Positions 1-7,233 of a stretch of DNA of 26,174 nt are shown piece after piece. This DNA is from an uncultured Campylobacter sp. (lineage in GTDB: Bacteria > Campylobacterota > Campylobacteria > Campylobacterales > Campylobacteraceae), in NCBI RefSeq assembly GCF_938045775.1, contig NZ_CALIBH010000186.1, positions 1 through 26,174 of the forward strand, read 5' to 3'. The position numbers and the translations under genes were made by a program. Within the stretch, counting starts at the first letter, position 1, and each line of letters opens with the position of its first letter. The notes under the pieces were generated by a model, which was given only the letters and a program-made list of their open reading frames with translations, made no database searches and was not told the DNA's origin.

Positions 1-508
1 TAAATTTAAGCCCTTTTAAATCGTCTAGCGTATTAATCTCTTTTTTAAACCAACCACCCATCTGCATACCGCTATTTAGGATATTAAAGACCTTTAGATT
101 GCTTTTAGCATAGAATTTATCCGCTAGCTCCTTGCCTCCGCCGAAGTAATACCAAGCGTGCTGTTCGTCTTTCGTCATACCAAAAGGCACCGTCGTAAAC
201 AGCATATTTGCGCTATTTTTACCTTTATAATAGTAGCTCGCAGTATAGCCTAAATCGTATTGTCCGTTTTTGACCATATCATAGATCGCAAAAGGCGCTT
301 TATGTTTGCTAGGCGCGTCGATGCTGATTTTCAGCCTGCCATCAGACATACTATCTGCAAGATCTGCCATACGCTTGGCGACATCGCCTACGATAGGCAT
401 ACTAAGCTCGTAAGTCTGAGCTAGCTTGAGGCGATAAACTTTCTTATCCGCGCCCCACAGCGACGTGGCTATAATCAAACTTAATCCGACAAGAATCGAT
501 TTTTTCAT
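1..508 (-). CDS. TRAP transporter solute-binding protein, DctP type (partial, C-terminus outside window)
   Basis: A reading frame of 169 codons runs from an ATG at 506-508 to the window edge without a stop. It begins with a signal peptide (MKKS, hydrophobic core, then SLWGA before DKKVYRLK). The mature start, with YRLKLAQTYELSMP, a 'DGRLKISI' segment, 'MVKNGQYDLG' and later 'GWFKKEINTLDDLKGLKF', is the usual order in periplasmic DctP-family receptors, which bind carboxylates or related organic anions and deliver them to a TRAP permease. The N-terminal half is visible and appears intact; the ligand-binding Arg region and the permease genes lie outside. A GGAG-like Shine-Dalgarno (518-515 on the complement) precedes the ATG. 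It is transcribed divergently from mqo. The ligand cannot be told from this part; the family call is fairly sure. Confidence 0.8.
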   Translation of the reverse strand, partial: MKKSILVGLSLIIATSLWGADKKVYRLKLAQTYELSMPIVGDVAKRMADLADSMSDGRLKISIDAPSKHKAPFAIYDMVKNGQYDLGYTASYYYKGKNSANMLFTTVPFGMTKDEQHAWYYFGGGKELADKFYAKSNLKVFNILNSGMQMGGWFKKEINTLDDLKGLKF

Positions 509-568
509 ATACTACTCCCAAAATGAAATGGTGCGAATTTTATATAAAATCATCTAAATTCACGCTTT

Positions 569-574
569 TATAAC
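569..574 (+). promoter_or_regulatory. candidate -10 element for mqo
   Basis: TATAAC lies 55 bp before the mqo ATG in the 121-bp divergent intergenic region. A short dyad (GCGAAA / TTTCGC, 585-597) follows it and would fall in the 5' untranslated region. Campylobacter promoters depend mainly on the -10 hexamer, so no -35 was required. This is a guess by pattern only. Confidence 0.3.
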
Positions 575-629
575 TAGCTTTTAAGCGAAATTTTCGCACA
601 ATTGCAGCCAAATTCGATAAGGAAAGGGC

Positions 630-1976
630 ATGCAAGAAAAACATTACGACGTAATCATCATAGGCGGCGGTATCACGGGCAGCGCGCTAGCGTACGTGCT
701 GGCAGAATTTAGTGGGATCAAAAATATCGCTCTACTTGAAAAATACGAAGGGCTTGCGACGCTAAATTCTAAAGCCAGCGCAAATTCCCAGACGATTCAT
801 TGCGGCGACATCGAGACCAACTACGATTTGCAAAAAGCGACCGAAGTCAAGCGCAAGGCGGATATGATCGTGAAATATTGCCAAAAGCACGGATATGAGA
901 ATAAATTTTTATTTCAGGGGCAGAAAATGGCTCTTGGCGTGGGCGAAAGCGAGGTAGAGCTAATTAAAGACCGCTTTGAGAAATTTAAAGAGCTTTATCC
1001 GTATCTGCAGCTTTTCGACAAGGAAGAGCTCAAAAAAATCGAGCCCAAGCTAGTTTTTGACGGGCGCGGCGAGGAGCGAGCGGAGGATATCGTAGCAATG
1101 GGCGTGCAATCGGGAGTTTACACGACGATCGATTACGGCGCGATGGCGAATTCCTTTGTGCAAAACGCTAAAAGCGTGGAGGGCAAAACCTGCGATCTGT
1201 ACCTAAACACCGAGGTGCAAAACATCACTAAAGTAGGCGATAAGCTCTATATCCGCACCGCAAATAGACTCTCTCTAAGTGCTGATTTCGTAGTCGTAGA
1301 TGCGGGCGCTCACTCGCTATGGCTCGCGCACAAAATGGGGCTTGGGCAGGATCTTAGCACGATTTGCATCGCGGGCAGCTTCTATCTAACCAAGCAAAAG
1401 CTTCTAAACGGCAAGGTTTACATGGTGCAAAACCCAAAGCTTCCATTTGCCGCGCTTCACGGCGATCCGGATTTGCTCGCAGACGGCTGCACGAGATTTG
1501 GCCCTACCGCGCTTACGATGCCGAAGCTTGAGCGCTACAAGGGCTGTCGTTCGGTGCCGGAATTTTTTCAATCATTAAATTTTGACATGGACGTAGCCAA
1601 GGTCATTTGGCAAAATTTTGGCGATAGCGAGGTAAGGGACTTCTTAATCCGCAATATAGGCTTTGAGATACCGATTTTAGGTAAAAAGCTTTTCGTCAAA
1701 AATGCGCGCAAGATCATACCTAGCATCCGCGAGGAGGATATTTACTACGCCAAGGGCTTTGGCGGCGTGCGCCCGCAAGTAATCTCACACTCGCAAAAAA
1801 AGCTGCTTTTAGGCGAAGCTAGAATAGGCGAAAATCCGGGGATTATCTTTAATATGACCCCAAGCCCCGGCGCTACGAGCTGCTTAGGCAACGCACTTCG
1901 CGACGCAAAAAGTGCCTGCGAATATTTGGGAGTGAGCTTTGATGATGCAAAATTTGACGCGGAAATGATGCGATAA
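630..1976 (+). CDS. mqo: malate:quinone oxidoreductase
   Basis: This is a 448-residue FAD-dependent membrane-associated dehydrogenase that would oxidise L-malate to oxaloacetate and pass electrons to the quinone pool. The N-terminus has the dinucleotide-binding fold: YDVIIIGGGITGSA (residues 6-19) with the GxGxxG glycines, then an acidic residue in 'LLEKYE' at the end of the second strand. The region 'SKASANSQTIHCGDIETNY' is typical of the epsilonproteobacterial Mqo form (Cj0393c/HP0086 type), and 'KGFGGVRPQV' and 'TPSPGATSCLGNA' near the C-terminus belong to the FAD/substrate domain. Length matches the family (about 450). AAGGAAAG sits at proper spacing before the ATG. The next gene is pyk, as I recall for C. 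jejuni. A related 2-hydroxyglutarate oxidase (LhgO-like) activity is the main alternative. Confidence 0.85.
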   Translation: MQEKHYDVIIIGGGITGSALAYVLAEFSGIKNIALLEKYEGLATLNSKASANSQTIHCGDIETNYDLQKATEVKRKADMIVKYCQKHGYENKFLFQGQKMALGVGESEVELIKDRFEKFKELYPYLQLFDKEELKKIEPKLVFDGRGEERAEDIVAMGVQSGVYTTIDYGAMANSFVQNAKSVEGKTCDLYLNTEVQNITKVGDKLYIRTANRLSLSADFVVVDAGAHSLWLAHKMGLGQDLSTICIAGSFYLTKQKLLNGKVYMVQNPKLPFAALHGDPDLLADGCTRFGPTALTMPKLERYKGCRSVPEFFQSLNFDMDVAKVIWQNFGDSEVRDFLIRNIGFEIPILGKKLFVKNARKIIPSIREEDIYYAKGFGGVRPQVISHSQKKLLLGEARIGENPGIIFNMTPSPGATSCLGNALRDAKSACEYLGVSFDDAKFDAEMMR

Positions 1977-1980
1977 AGAG

Positions 1981-2220
1981 GAATTTTTAAATTTCGCTCG
2001 GGCGAGAATTTTAAAATTTTACTTCGGCGAGGATTTTAGAATTTTGCTCGCGCTTCATATATATAGGGGATTTTAAAAATTTCATTCAAACGCGAATTTT
2101 TAAAATTTAACCCGCACCGCAAGCTATGAAATTTTAAAATTTCGCCGTGCCTTAGAATTATAGAATTCTCGCGCGCCATAAAATTTTAAAATTCCTTCGT
2201 CTAGCGAATTTTAAAATTTA
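1981..2220. repeat. degenerate array of GAATTTTAAAATTT-type units upstream of pyk
   Basis: The 312-bp gap between mqo and pyk holds at least eight variants of GAATTTTAAAATTT, beginning near 1981, 2006, 2032, 2068, 2094, 2128, 2180 and 2206. Steps are 25, 26, 36, 26, 34, 52 and 26 bp, so a unit of about 26 bp recurs. The DNA between cores is GC-richer (for example TTCGGCGAG, CTCGGGCGA). The copy at 2129-2142 is the exact palindrome found elsewhere in the window. No open reading frame of note lies on either strand, apart from the shadow running into pyk. Function is unknown. Confidence 0.7.
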
Positions 2221-2288
2221 GAAATTTCAAAATTTTGCGTAAAATTTCGCCTAATGCGGCGATAAATTTTAAATTTAAAGGAGAAAAG

Positions 2289-3770
2289 ATGCTTAAAAAA
2301 ACCAAAATTTTAGCGACCATCGGGCCTGCAAGCGACAGCGAAGAGATGATGAGCGCGATGGTAAAGGCGGGCTGCAACGCCTTTAGGATGAACTTCAGCC
2401 ACGGCACGCACGAGTATCACGAGGCAAATTTAAACAAAATCCGCGCCGTAGAAAAGAGCCTGGGCGTACGCGTAGGCGTCTTTCAGGACATCAGCGGTCC
2501 AAAGATCCGCGTCGGCAAACTCGAAGAAAATTTTAAACTAAAAACGGGCGATAAAATCACCTTCCTTCCTCGCGAAATCATCGGCAAAAAGAGCGCGGAA
2601 GGCGAATACGAGCTGTGTATCAACCACCCTGAAATTTTGCCGTTAATGAAGACGGGTGAGTTTATCTACCTCTACGACGGCTCGATCCGCGCCAAGGTAG
2701 TCGCGGTAAGCGAGCAAGGCGTGCGAGCCGTGCTCGAAAACGACGGCTTTTTAAGCTCAAATAAGGGGGTGAACTTCCCAAACACCCGCCTAAATATCGA
2801 CGTTATCACGCAAAAAGACCTCGCGGATCTGCGCTGGGGCGCGGCGCACGGCGTAAATTTCGTAGGCATCTCCTTCGTACAGTCGCAAAACGACATCCTG
2901 CGCGTGCGCGAAATTTTAAACTCGCTGGGCTCAAAGGCTAAAATTTACGCCAAGATCGAGAAATTCGACGCGGTCGAAAATATTGAAAAGATCATCGAAG
3001 CAAGTGACGGCATAATGGTCGCGCGCGGAGATCTAGGCATCGAGATGCCGTTTTATGAGATCCCGCGCATCCAAAAGCGCATCATAGCTCTTGCCAACGC
3101 CCGCTCAAAGCCCGTCATCACCGCCACGCAGATGATGCTTAGCATGACCGAACACGAGCGCGCTACCAGAGCCGAGATCAGCGACGTCGCAAACGCCGTG
3201 CTCGACGGCACCGACGCCGTGATGCTAAGCGAGGAAAGCGCCATCGGCAAAAACCCCGCAGCCGTAGTCGCCGCGATGAGCGAGACGATCCGCGAGACCG
3301 AAAAGATCTATCCTTACGATAAATTTAACGATTACGATTTCTACGACGAGACCGATATGATCACCTCAAGCACCGCAGCGCTTGCCGCAAGGCTGGGCGC
3401 AGGCGCGATACTTTCGATCACGGGCTCGGGGCGCTCAGCGATCAAACTCGCACGCAACCGCGCTAAAATCGACGTCATCGCAATCGCACACGACGAGCAG
3501 ACCGCGCACGCGCTAAGTCTCGTGTGGGGCGTAAATCCAGCGATGGTTAAGGAAAAAACGAGCATCAACTCGCTGCTCGCACGTATCATAAGCGAGGCTC
3601 TGCAGCGCGGGCTCATCGAAGAAGGCGGCACCTACGTGATGACGGCGGGCTTTCAAAGCGGGCATCCCGGCAGCACCGACTACATCCGCATCATCAAAAA
3701 AGATCAGATCGATTTCTACCGCGACACGGCGAAAACGGGTCTTCAGGATCAATTTAATGCGCAACATTAA
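2289..3770 (+). CDS. pyk: pyruvate kinase
   Basis: The 493-residue enzyme converts phosphoenolpyruvate and ADP to pyruvate and ATP in the cytoplasm. In order: TKILATIGPAS (5-15), RMNFSHG (33-39) and QDISGPKIRVG (66-76) of the active site and metal/phosphate site; a B-domain from about 80 to 165; KIEKFDAVENIEKI with the catalytic Lys; then ARGDLGIEMP, and the Mg/K site in TATQMMLS, where many homologues have TQMLES. DGTDAVMLSEESAIG follows, then a C-terminal allosteric domain (about 355-493). The ATG at 2289 was chosen because AAAGGAG precedes it and the protein begins exactly at the family start; an upstream in-frame ATG at 2235 would add 18 residues encoded by AT-rich repeat DNA. Identification is secure. 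Confidence 0.96.
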   Translation: MLKKTKILATIGPASDSEEMMSAMVKAGCNAFRMNFSHGTHEYHEANLNKIRAVEKSLGVRVGVFQDISGPKIRVGKLEENFKLKTGDKITFLPREIIGKKSAEGEYELCINHPEILPLMKTGEFIYLYDGSIRAKVVAVSEQGVRAVLENDGFLSSNKGVNFPNTRLNIDVITQKDLADLRWGAAHGVNFVGISFVQSQNDILRVREILNSLGSKAKIYAKIEKFDAVENIEKIIEASDGIMVARGDLGIEMPFYEIPRIQKRIIALANARSKPVITATQMMLSMTEHERATRAEISDVANAVLDGTDAVMLSEESAIGKNPAAVVAAMSETIRETEKIYPYDKFNDYDFYDETDMITSSTAALAARLGAGAILSITGSGRSAIKLARNRAKIDVIAIAHDEQTAHALSLVWGVNPAMVKEKTSINSLLARIISEALQRGLIEEGGTYVMTAGFQSGHPGSTDYIRIIKKDQIDFYRDTAKTGLQDQFNAQH

Positions 3771-3845
3771 ATTTGGTGGTAAAATTTGAAGTTTTTAAGT
3801 TGCAGGCCTAGAGAGGTAAAATTGTAAAAAATTAGGAGAAAAACG

Positions 3846-4749
3846 ATGATACCAAGCTACAAAGAGATGATGTTTCCGATTTTAAGATTTATCGGCGAGC
3901 GCGGCAAGTCAGACAGAAAAGAAATTTTCGAGTTCATTACAAAGCTATAAATTTAACGACGACTAACTCTTACAGAGGATACCTAGCGGCATGCTTGTAT
4001 ATGTTAACCGTGCAAGCTGAGCGTTATCGGACTTTGCAGGAAATAAAGAAGTTGTAAATTTACCTGACGTTAAAAAGCCTATCAAAAGATCAGGTAGAGG
4101 CGTGTACGAGATAACGGATCTTGGCAAACAAATGCTAAAAAGTAAAGACGCTCAGGCAAAATTTGAGGCTTGGTACGATGAAATTTATAAAAACAAAAGC
4201 GCTCCAAGCACCAAAATCTCGCAAATCGTGACGCAAGAAAAGACGCCTATCGACATCATCGTCGAGACAACAAACGAGCTCGCAAAAAATCTAAAATCTC
4301 AAATTTTAGACGAAATTTCACAAAAAAAGCCGAGCTTTTTTGAGTATTTGGTGACATGCTTGCTCGAAAAAATGGGCTACGGAGTAGGCAGACTAACCAA
4401 AAACGGCGCGGACGGCGGTATAGACGGTATTATAGATGAAGATGAGCTTGGATTATCGCAAATTTACGTCCAGGCTAAAAGCTGGCAAGGCGCGGTTTCG
4501 CGTCCTGAAATTCAAAAATTCGTAGGCGCGATATCGGATAAGCAGACCAAAAAGGGTGTATTTATCACGACGTCAAAATTTAGCAAAGATGCCGCAAGAT
4601 GCGCCGCAAACATGCAAAATTACACGATTGTTCTGATTGACGGCGAACGACTGGCGGAACTGATGATAAAATATAAACTCGGCGTTCAAGTGCGGCAAAA
4701 TATCGAGATTTGCGACATCGACGGCGACTTTTTCGGCGATGAAATTTAA
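3846..4749 (+). pseudogene. mrr: Mrr-family restriction endonuclease, frameshifted and interrupted
   Basis: Three consecutive pieces of one Mrr-type protein lie in different frames. An intact N-terminus (3846-3950, MIPSYKEMMFPILRFIGE...) has a proper AGGAG and looks like the winged-helix Mrr_N domain, but stops at TAA 3948. The domain resumes in another frame near 3967 (LLQRIPSGMLVYVNRAS), is cut by TGA at 4018-4020 where a Trp would fit (RASWALSD), and continues with EVVNLPDVKK and RGVYEITDLG. From the GTG at 4102 a 215-residue stretch is open and carries the catalytic PD-(D/E)XK core: FFEYL, GGIDG (Asp 108 counted from that GTG) and QAK (124-126). At least one net frameshift plus two stops separate the pieces. 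The nuclease domain itself looks intact; if it were translated alone it would lack its DNA-reading domain. Mrr enzymes cut DNA with modified bases. Confidence 0.8.
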
Positions 4750-4790
4750 ACGTAAAGGCGAAATTCGTTTTCGGATTAAGCGCAAACGGA

Positions 4791-4829
4791 AAAATTTAGC
4801 TAAGCAATCTAAATTATAAGCTAAATTTT
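4791..4829 (+). terminator. hairpin downstream of the mrr pseudogene
   Basis: AAAATTTAGCT (4791-4801) and AGCTAAATTTT (4819-4829) form a perfect 11-bp stem with a 17-nt loop, 42 bp after the mrr stop. The stem is AT-rich. In RNA of either strand it ends in a run of four U, so it could act weakly in both directions. Confidence 0.4.
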
Positions 4830-4968
4830 ACGACTAACGGCGCTTAAATTTAGCAGCGTAAAGCGTCGCGCTGAAGCCGAATCAAAAGAAAATAGAGCCA
4901 CCGCAAAAATTAAAATTCCGCAAAAATATATTCGTTAAAAATCAAGCTCGCGCTCTTAAATTTCAAGG

Positions 4969-4974
4969 TATAAT
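4969..4974 (+). promoter_or_regulatory. -10 element (TATAAT) for the 5014 gene
   Basis: A consensus TATAAT sits 39 bp before the ATG at 5014, inside AAGGTATAATTACGAG, preceded by an AT-rich stretch (TTAAATTTC) as usual for Campylobacter sigma-70 promoters. AAGGAGAG follows just before the start codon. Confidence 0.55.
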
Positions 4975-5013
4975 TACGAGGAAACTTATAAAAATTTAAC
5001 CGAAGGAGAGACC

Positions 5014-5721
5014 ATGAAAAAATTTCGCTCACTGCTGCTGTGTGTGGCGGCAGCTGCGACTTTGAGCGCCCAGGGTGAGAGTGAGGATAAGGTGGAAAAA
5101 ATCACTTCGATCGACATCTATGTTTCGCCGTTTTATTCGGCTAAGGATGGTAAGCCCGAATACGTGCACGTTTACGAGCCGATCGACGGTCTGCTGATGA
5201 AAAACGACGTGCCGAGCCTAAAAAAGGCGATCAAAATCATCGAAGACGCTCCGGATATGGTCGCTCCGACTACGCTGATGACGGTCGCTGCGCGCGCTTA
5301 TGATCTGGGGCTTAAGGACGACGCCGTGTTTTGGTTCTACGCGGGCAAATACCGCTTCATCTCCTTCGCCTCCGTAATCGACGTCAGCGGCGCGATGTTT
5401 ATGGAGACGGTCGAGGCAAATTCCGCCTTCATGCACCTTGCAGGCGACGTGATCAACCCATACGCGTTTTGCGACATCGATAAGCAGCAGATCATAGTCG
5501 AAAAGGCGGTCGATTGGGTAAAGGATCATCCGTACAAGGCGATATTTTCGGATAAATTCCCATCCATGGCTAGCGACCGCAAGGCGGCTCTAAAGGAAGT
5601 GATAGAAAAGCTCAAAGCCGATCAGCAGAAGCAAAAGCAGTATTTTGCCGATCCGAAAAACAGAGCCGATTACATCGCCGAGCGCAAGAAATACCGTACG
5701 GACGAGCGCTTCTGCGACTAA
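5014..5721 (+). CDS. exported protein of unknown function with FWFYAG motif
   Basis: A 235-residue protein starts with a classical signal peptide (MKKFRS, hydrophobic stretch to about residue 20, cleavage likely near LSAQG), so it should be periplasmic. The central part, APTTLMTVAARAYDLG followed by KDDAVFWFYAGKYRF, matches a pattern I recall from uncharacterised proteobacterial proteins ('EAVFWFYAGQLR' type), which look like short helical repeat folds. NPYAFCDI and AVDWVKDHP follow. The C-terminal 45 residues are highly charged (KADQQKQKQYF, AERKKYRTDERFCD). The mature chain has two cysteines, one central (PYAFC) and one three residues from the end, which could form a disulfide. It has its own promoter and a strong terminator behind it, so it seems to be a single-gene unit. 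No enzymatic residues are recognised. Confidence 0.75.
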   Translation: MKKFRSLLLCVAAAATLSAQGESEDKVEKITSIDIYVSPFYSAKDGKPEYVHVYEPIDGLLMKNDVPSLKKAIKIIEDAPDMVAPTTLMTVAARAYDLGLKDDAVFWFYAGKYRFISFASVIDVSGAMFMETVEANSAFMHLAGDVINPYAFCDIDKQQIIVEKAVDWVKDHPYKAIFSDKFPSMASDRKAALKEVIEKLKADQQKQKQYFADPKNRADYIAERKKYRTDERFCD

Positions 5722-5727
5722 AATTTG

Positions 5728-5773
5728 CGGCTAAGCTTGCCCTCTGGCGGGCTTTGCTAGCTTAGCCGTATTT
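5728..5773 (+). terminator. rho-independent-type terminator after the 5014 gene
   Basis: CGGCTAAGCT (5728-5737) pairs perfectly with AGCTTAGCCG (5759-5768); inside, GCCC and GGGC can extend the structure. TATTTT follows. It starts 6 bp after the stop codon at 5719-5721. Confidence 0.7.
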
Positions 5774-5813
5774 TGCCTAAATTTCAGCTTGCAGGCTAAA
5801 TTTAGGCAAATTT
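5774..5813 (+). terminator. second hairpin, tandem to the preceding terminator
   Basis: TGCCTAAATTT (5774-5784) and AAATTTAGGCA (5798-5808) form a perfect 11-bp stem with a 13-nt loop, followed by AATTT. It directly abuts the first terminator and lies 38 bp before the next coding start, so it may serve as a backup terminator or as leader structure for the NADAR gene. Confidence 0.5.
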
Positions 5814-5850
5814 CAAGCTATGCTTCAAAATAAAATTTTAAGGAAAAGGC

Positions 5851-6807
5851 GTGAGCGAAATTTTAAAAAACGTGATGCCGCCGCCGTGGATCAAATACCC
5901 CGCTCTTAGCGAGTTTTCGCTCGGCTGGCGGATGGACGCGGCAGAGGATTATAAGTTTAAATTTTGGCAGTGGTTCGAGCGGCTGGATGAAGCGGCGCAA
6001 AAAGCGTATGCACGGGCCTTCCCCTATCCTTGCTTTTGGCACTACGGCGGCTGGGACGAGCTGGACGAGACGTCTGAAAATGAGCGCGTAAAATGCGCGC
6101 ATGGCGGCGACAGATGCTGCTCGGAGCCACGAAATTTGGAATTTAGCGAGTGCGATGAGCTTAGGGGCGATCTTACGGACGATATAGACGATTTCTACCG
6201 CGAGGGCTTGCCGTTTTGGCGACGTGGCGGAGCGGCGAAATACGACAAAACCTCGCTAATAAATTCTTCCGAAGCGCATGAATTTCTATTTTTCTACAAG
6301 CCGGATGCGGCCGCGGATGAATCCTGTCTCGGGCAGTGGCAGAGCTCGCCTTTTGCCGTAGATGCCGATGAGTATCTATGCGCCGAGCAGTTTATGATGG
6401 CGAGCAAGGCGCAGATATTCGGCGACGAGCAGACGCAGGCGCGGATAATGCAAAGCCGCGATGCAAAGCAGATGAAGGCGCTCGGCAGGCAAGTATGGGG
6501 CTTTGATGAGCGGCTCTGGGGCGAGGTGCGCTACAGCGTCGTGCTAAGCGGCAATTACTATAAATTTACGCAAAATCCCGCGATGATGCGCTTTTTGCTC
6601 GCGACGGGAGATAAAATTTTAGTTGAGGCCAGCCCGCTGGATAAAATTTGGGGTATCGGCCTTGGGCGGCAGAGCGAAAACGCAAGTCATCCGAGCGCGT
6701 GGCGCGGGCAAAATCTGCTCGGCTTTGCGCTGATGGAGGTGCGAGACGAGCTGCGCAGGCTGTATAAAAACTACGACCTGATCAATAAGAAATTTTTGCG
6801 AGATTAG
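5851..6807 (+). CDS. NADAR-domain protein with N-terminal extension
   Basis: This is a 318-residue cytosolic protein. Residues about 143-306 form a NADAR (YbiA-like) domain: HEFLFFYKPD, an EQFMMASKA segment (179-187) in the place of the usual 'EhyyqaqKA', YYKFTQNPAMMRFLLATGD, VEASPLDKIWGIG (258-270), GQNLLGFALMEVRDELR. NADAR proteins act on ADP-ribosyl compounds; I recall that some are antitoxins that remove ADP-ribose from guanine in DNA (DarT-NADAR pairs) and others are N-glycosidases of riboflavin precursors. The first 130 residues are not NADAR. They contain PPWIKYPALS..SLGWRMDAAEDYKFKFWQWFERL, a pattern I associate with an N-terminal domain in some NADAR proteins, then a Cys-containing acidic linker (CAHGGDRCC). 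No DarT-like toxin adjoins. Start is GTG at 5851 behind AAGGAAAAGG. The NADAR call is firm, the substrate unknown. Confidence 0.85.
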   Translation: MSEILKNVMPPPWIKYPALSEFSLGWRMDAAEDYKFKFWQWFERLDEAAQKAYARAFPYPCFWHYGGWDELDETSENERVKCAHGGDRCCSEPRNLEFSECDELRGDLTDDIDDFYREGLPFWRRGGAAKYDKTSLINSSEAHEFLFFYKPDAAADESCLGQWQSSPFAVDADEYLCAEQFMMASKAQIFGDEQTQARIMQSRDAKQMKALGRQVWGFDERLWGEVRYSVVLSGNYYKFTQNPAMMRFLLATGDKILVEASPLDKIWGIGLGRQSENASHPSAWRGQNLLGFALMEVRDELRRLYKNYDLINKKFLRD

Positions 6808-6865
6808 GCGGCTAAATTTTACCGCTCCCGCCGGGTGTATTCGGCACGGACATAGCGCGGTAGTG

Positions 6866-7121
6866 AGGCAAGGCGCCAAATTTATAAAATTTTAAAATTT
6901 ACGCAGACGACTGAGGCTCGCGCCGCTTTTGCGACGGCTTGGATTAAAATTTAAATAGCGGCCGTCCGCGCAAAATTTCGCCGAAAGCCCGTGTAAAATT
7001 TCAAAAGCAGATCGTGCGGAATTTCAGCCGCTTAAACTCGCGCAAAATTCCAACCGTCCGATGATGTAAAATTCCGATCCAAAAAATTGCGCAAAATTCC
7101 GACTAACCGACATAAAATTCC
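6866..7121. repeat. intergenic repeat block with a 24-bp periodic RAATTY array
   Basis: The 426-bp gap before the 7234 gene contains no convincing gene. It starts with a 15-bp sequence, AGGCAAGGCGCCAAA (6866-6880), repeated exactly at 14301-14315, then the 14-bp palindrome at 6887-6900. From 6972 on, an (A/G)AATT(T/C) core preceded by short GC-rich DNA recurs at about 6972, 6995, 7019, 7044, 7068, 7093 and 7114, with steps of 21 to 25 bp. Four successive copies read C/TAAAATTCC. A long in-frame extension of the downstream ORF (from 7087) arises only because the period is close to a multiple of three. Confidence 0.7.
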
Positions 7122-7200
7122 ACTGCCGCCGTCTCAAAGCCCGAGTTTTTTAAATTTAGCCGCACGGCGAAATTTTATCCGTTTTTATATACGAACATTA

Positions 7201-7206
7201 TATAAT
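7201..7206 (+). promoter_or_regulatory. -10 element (TATAAT) for the 7234 gene
   Basis: Consensus TATAAT lies 27 bp before the ATG at 7234 and is preceded by TTTTTATATACG. This places the transcript start downstream of the in-frame ATG at 7087 and supports the shorter protein. Confidence 0.6.
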
Positions 7207-7233
7207 TATCAAAATTTTTTCCAAGGAGAGAGG

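Noticed and set aside
2235..2288. In-frame upstream ATG for pyk adding 18 residues
   Set aside because: No ribosome site, composition is that of the A/T repeat, and the protein family starts at 2289 behind AAAGGAG.
3846..4749. Phase-variable restriction gene
   Set aside because: No homopolymer or long simple repeat lies at the frameshift, and there is an extra nonsense codon, so decay is more likely.
6972..7121. CRISPR array
   Set aside because: Only 6-8 bp are conserved per unit, period is 24 bp, and no cas gene is in the window.
7087..7233. In-frame extension of the 7234 gene by 49 residues
   Set aside because: It runs through the periodic repeat array, lacks a Shine-Dalgarno, precedes the TATAAT promoter and would bury the signal peptide.
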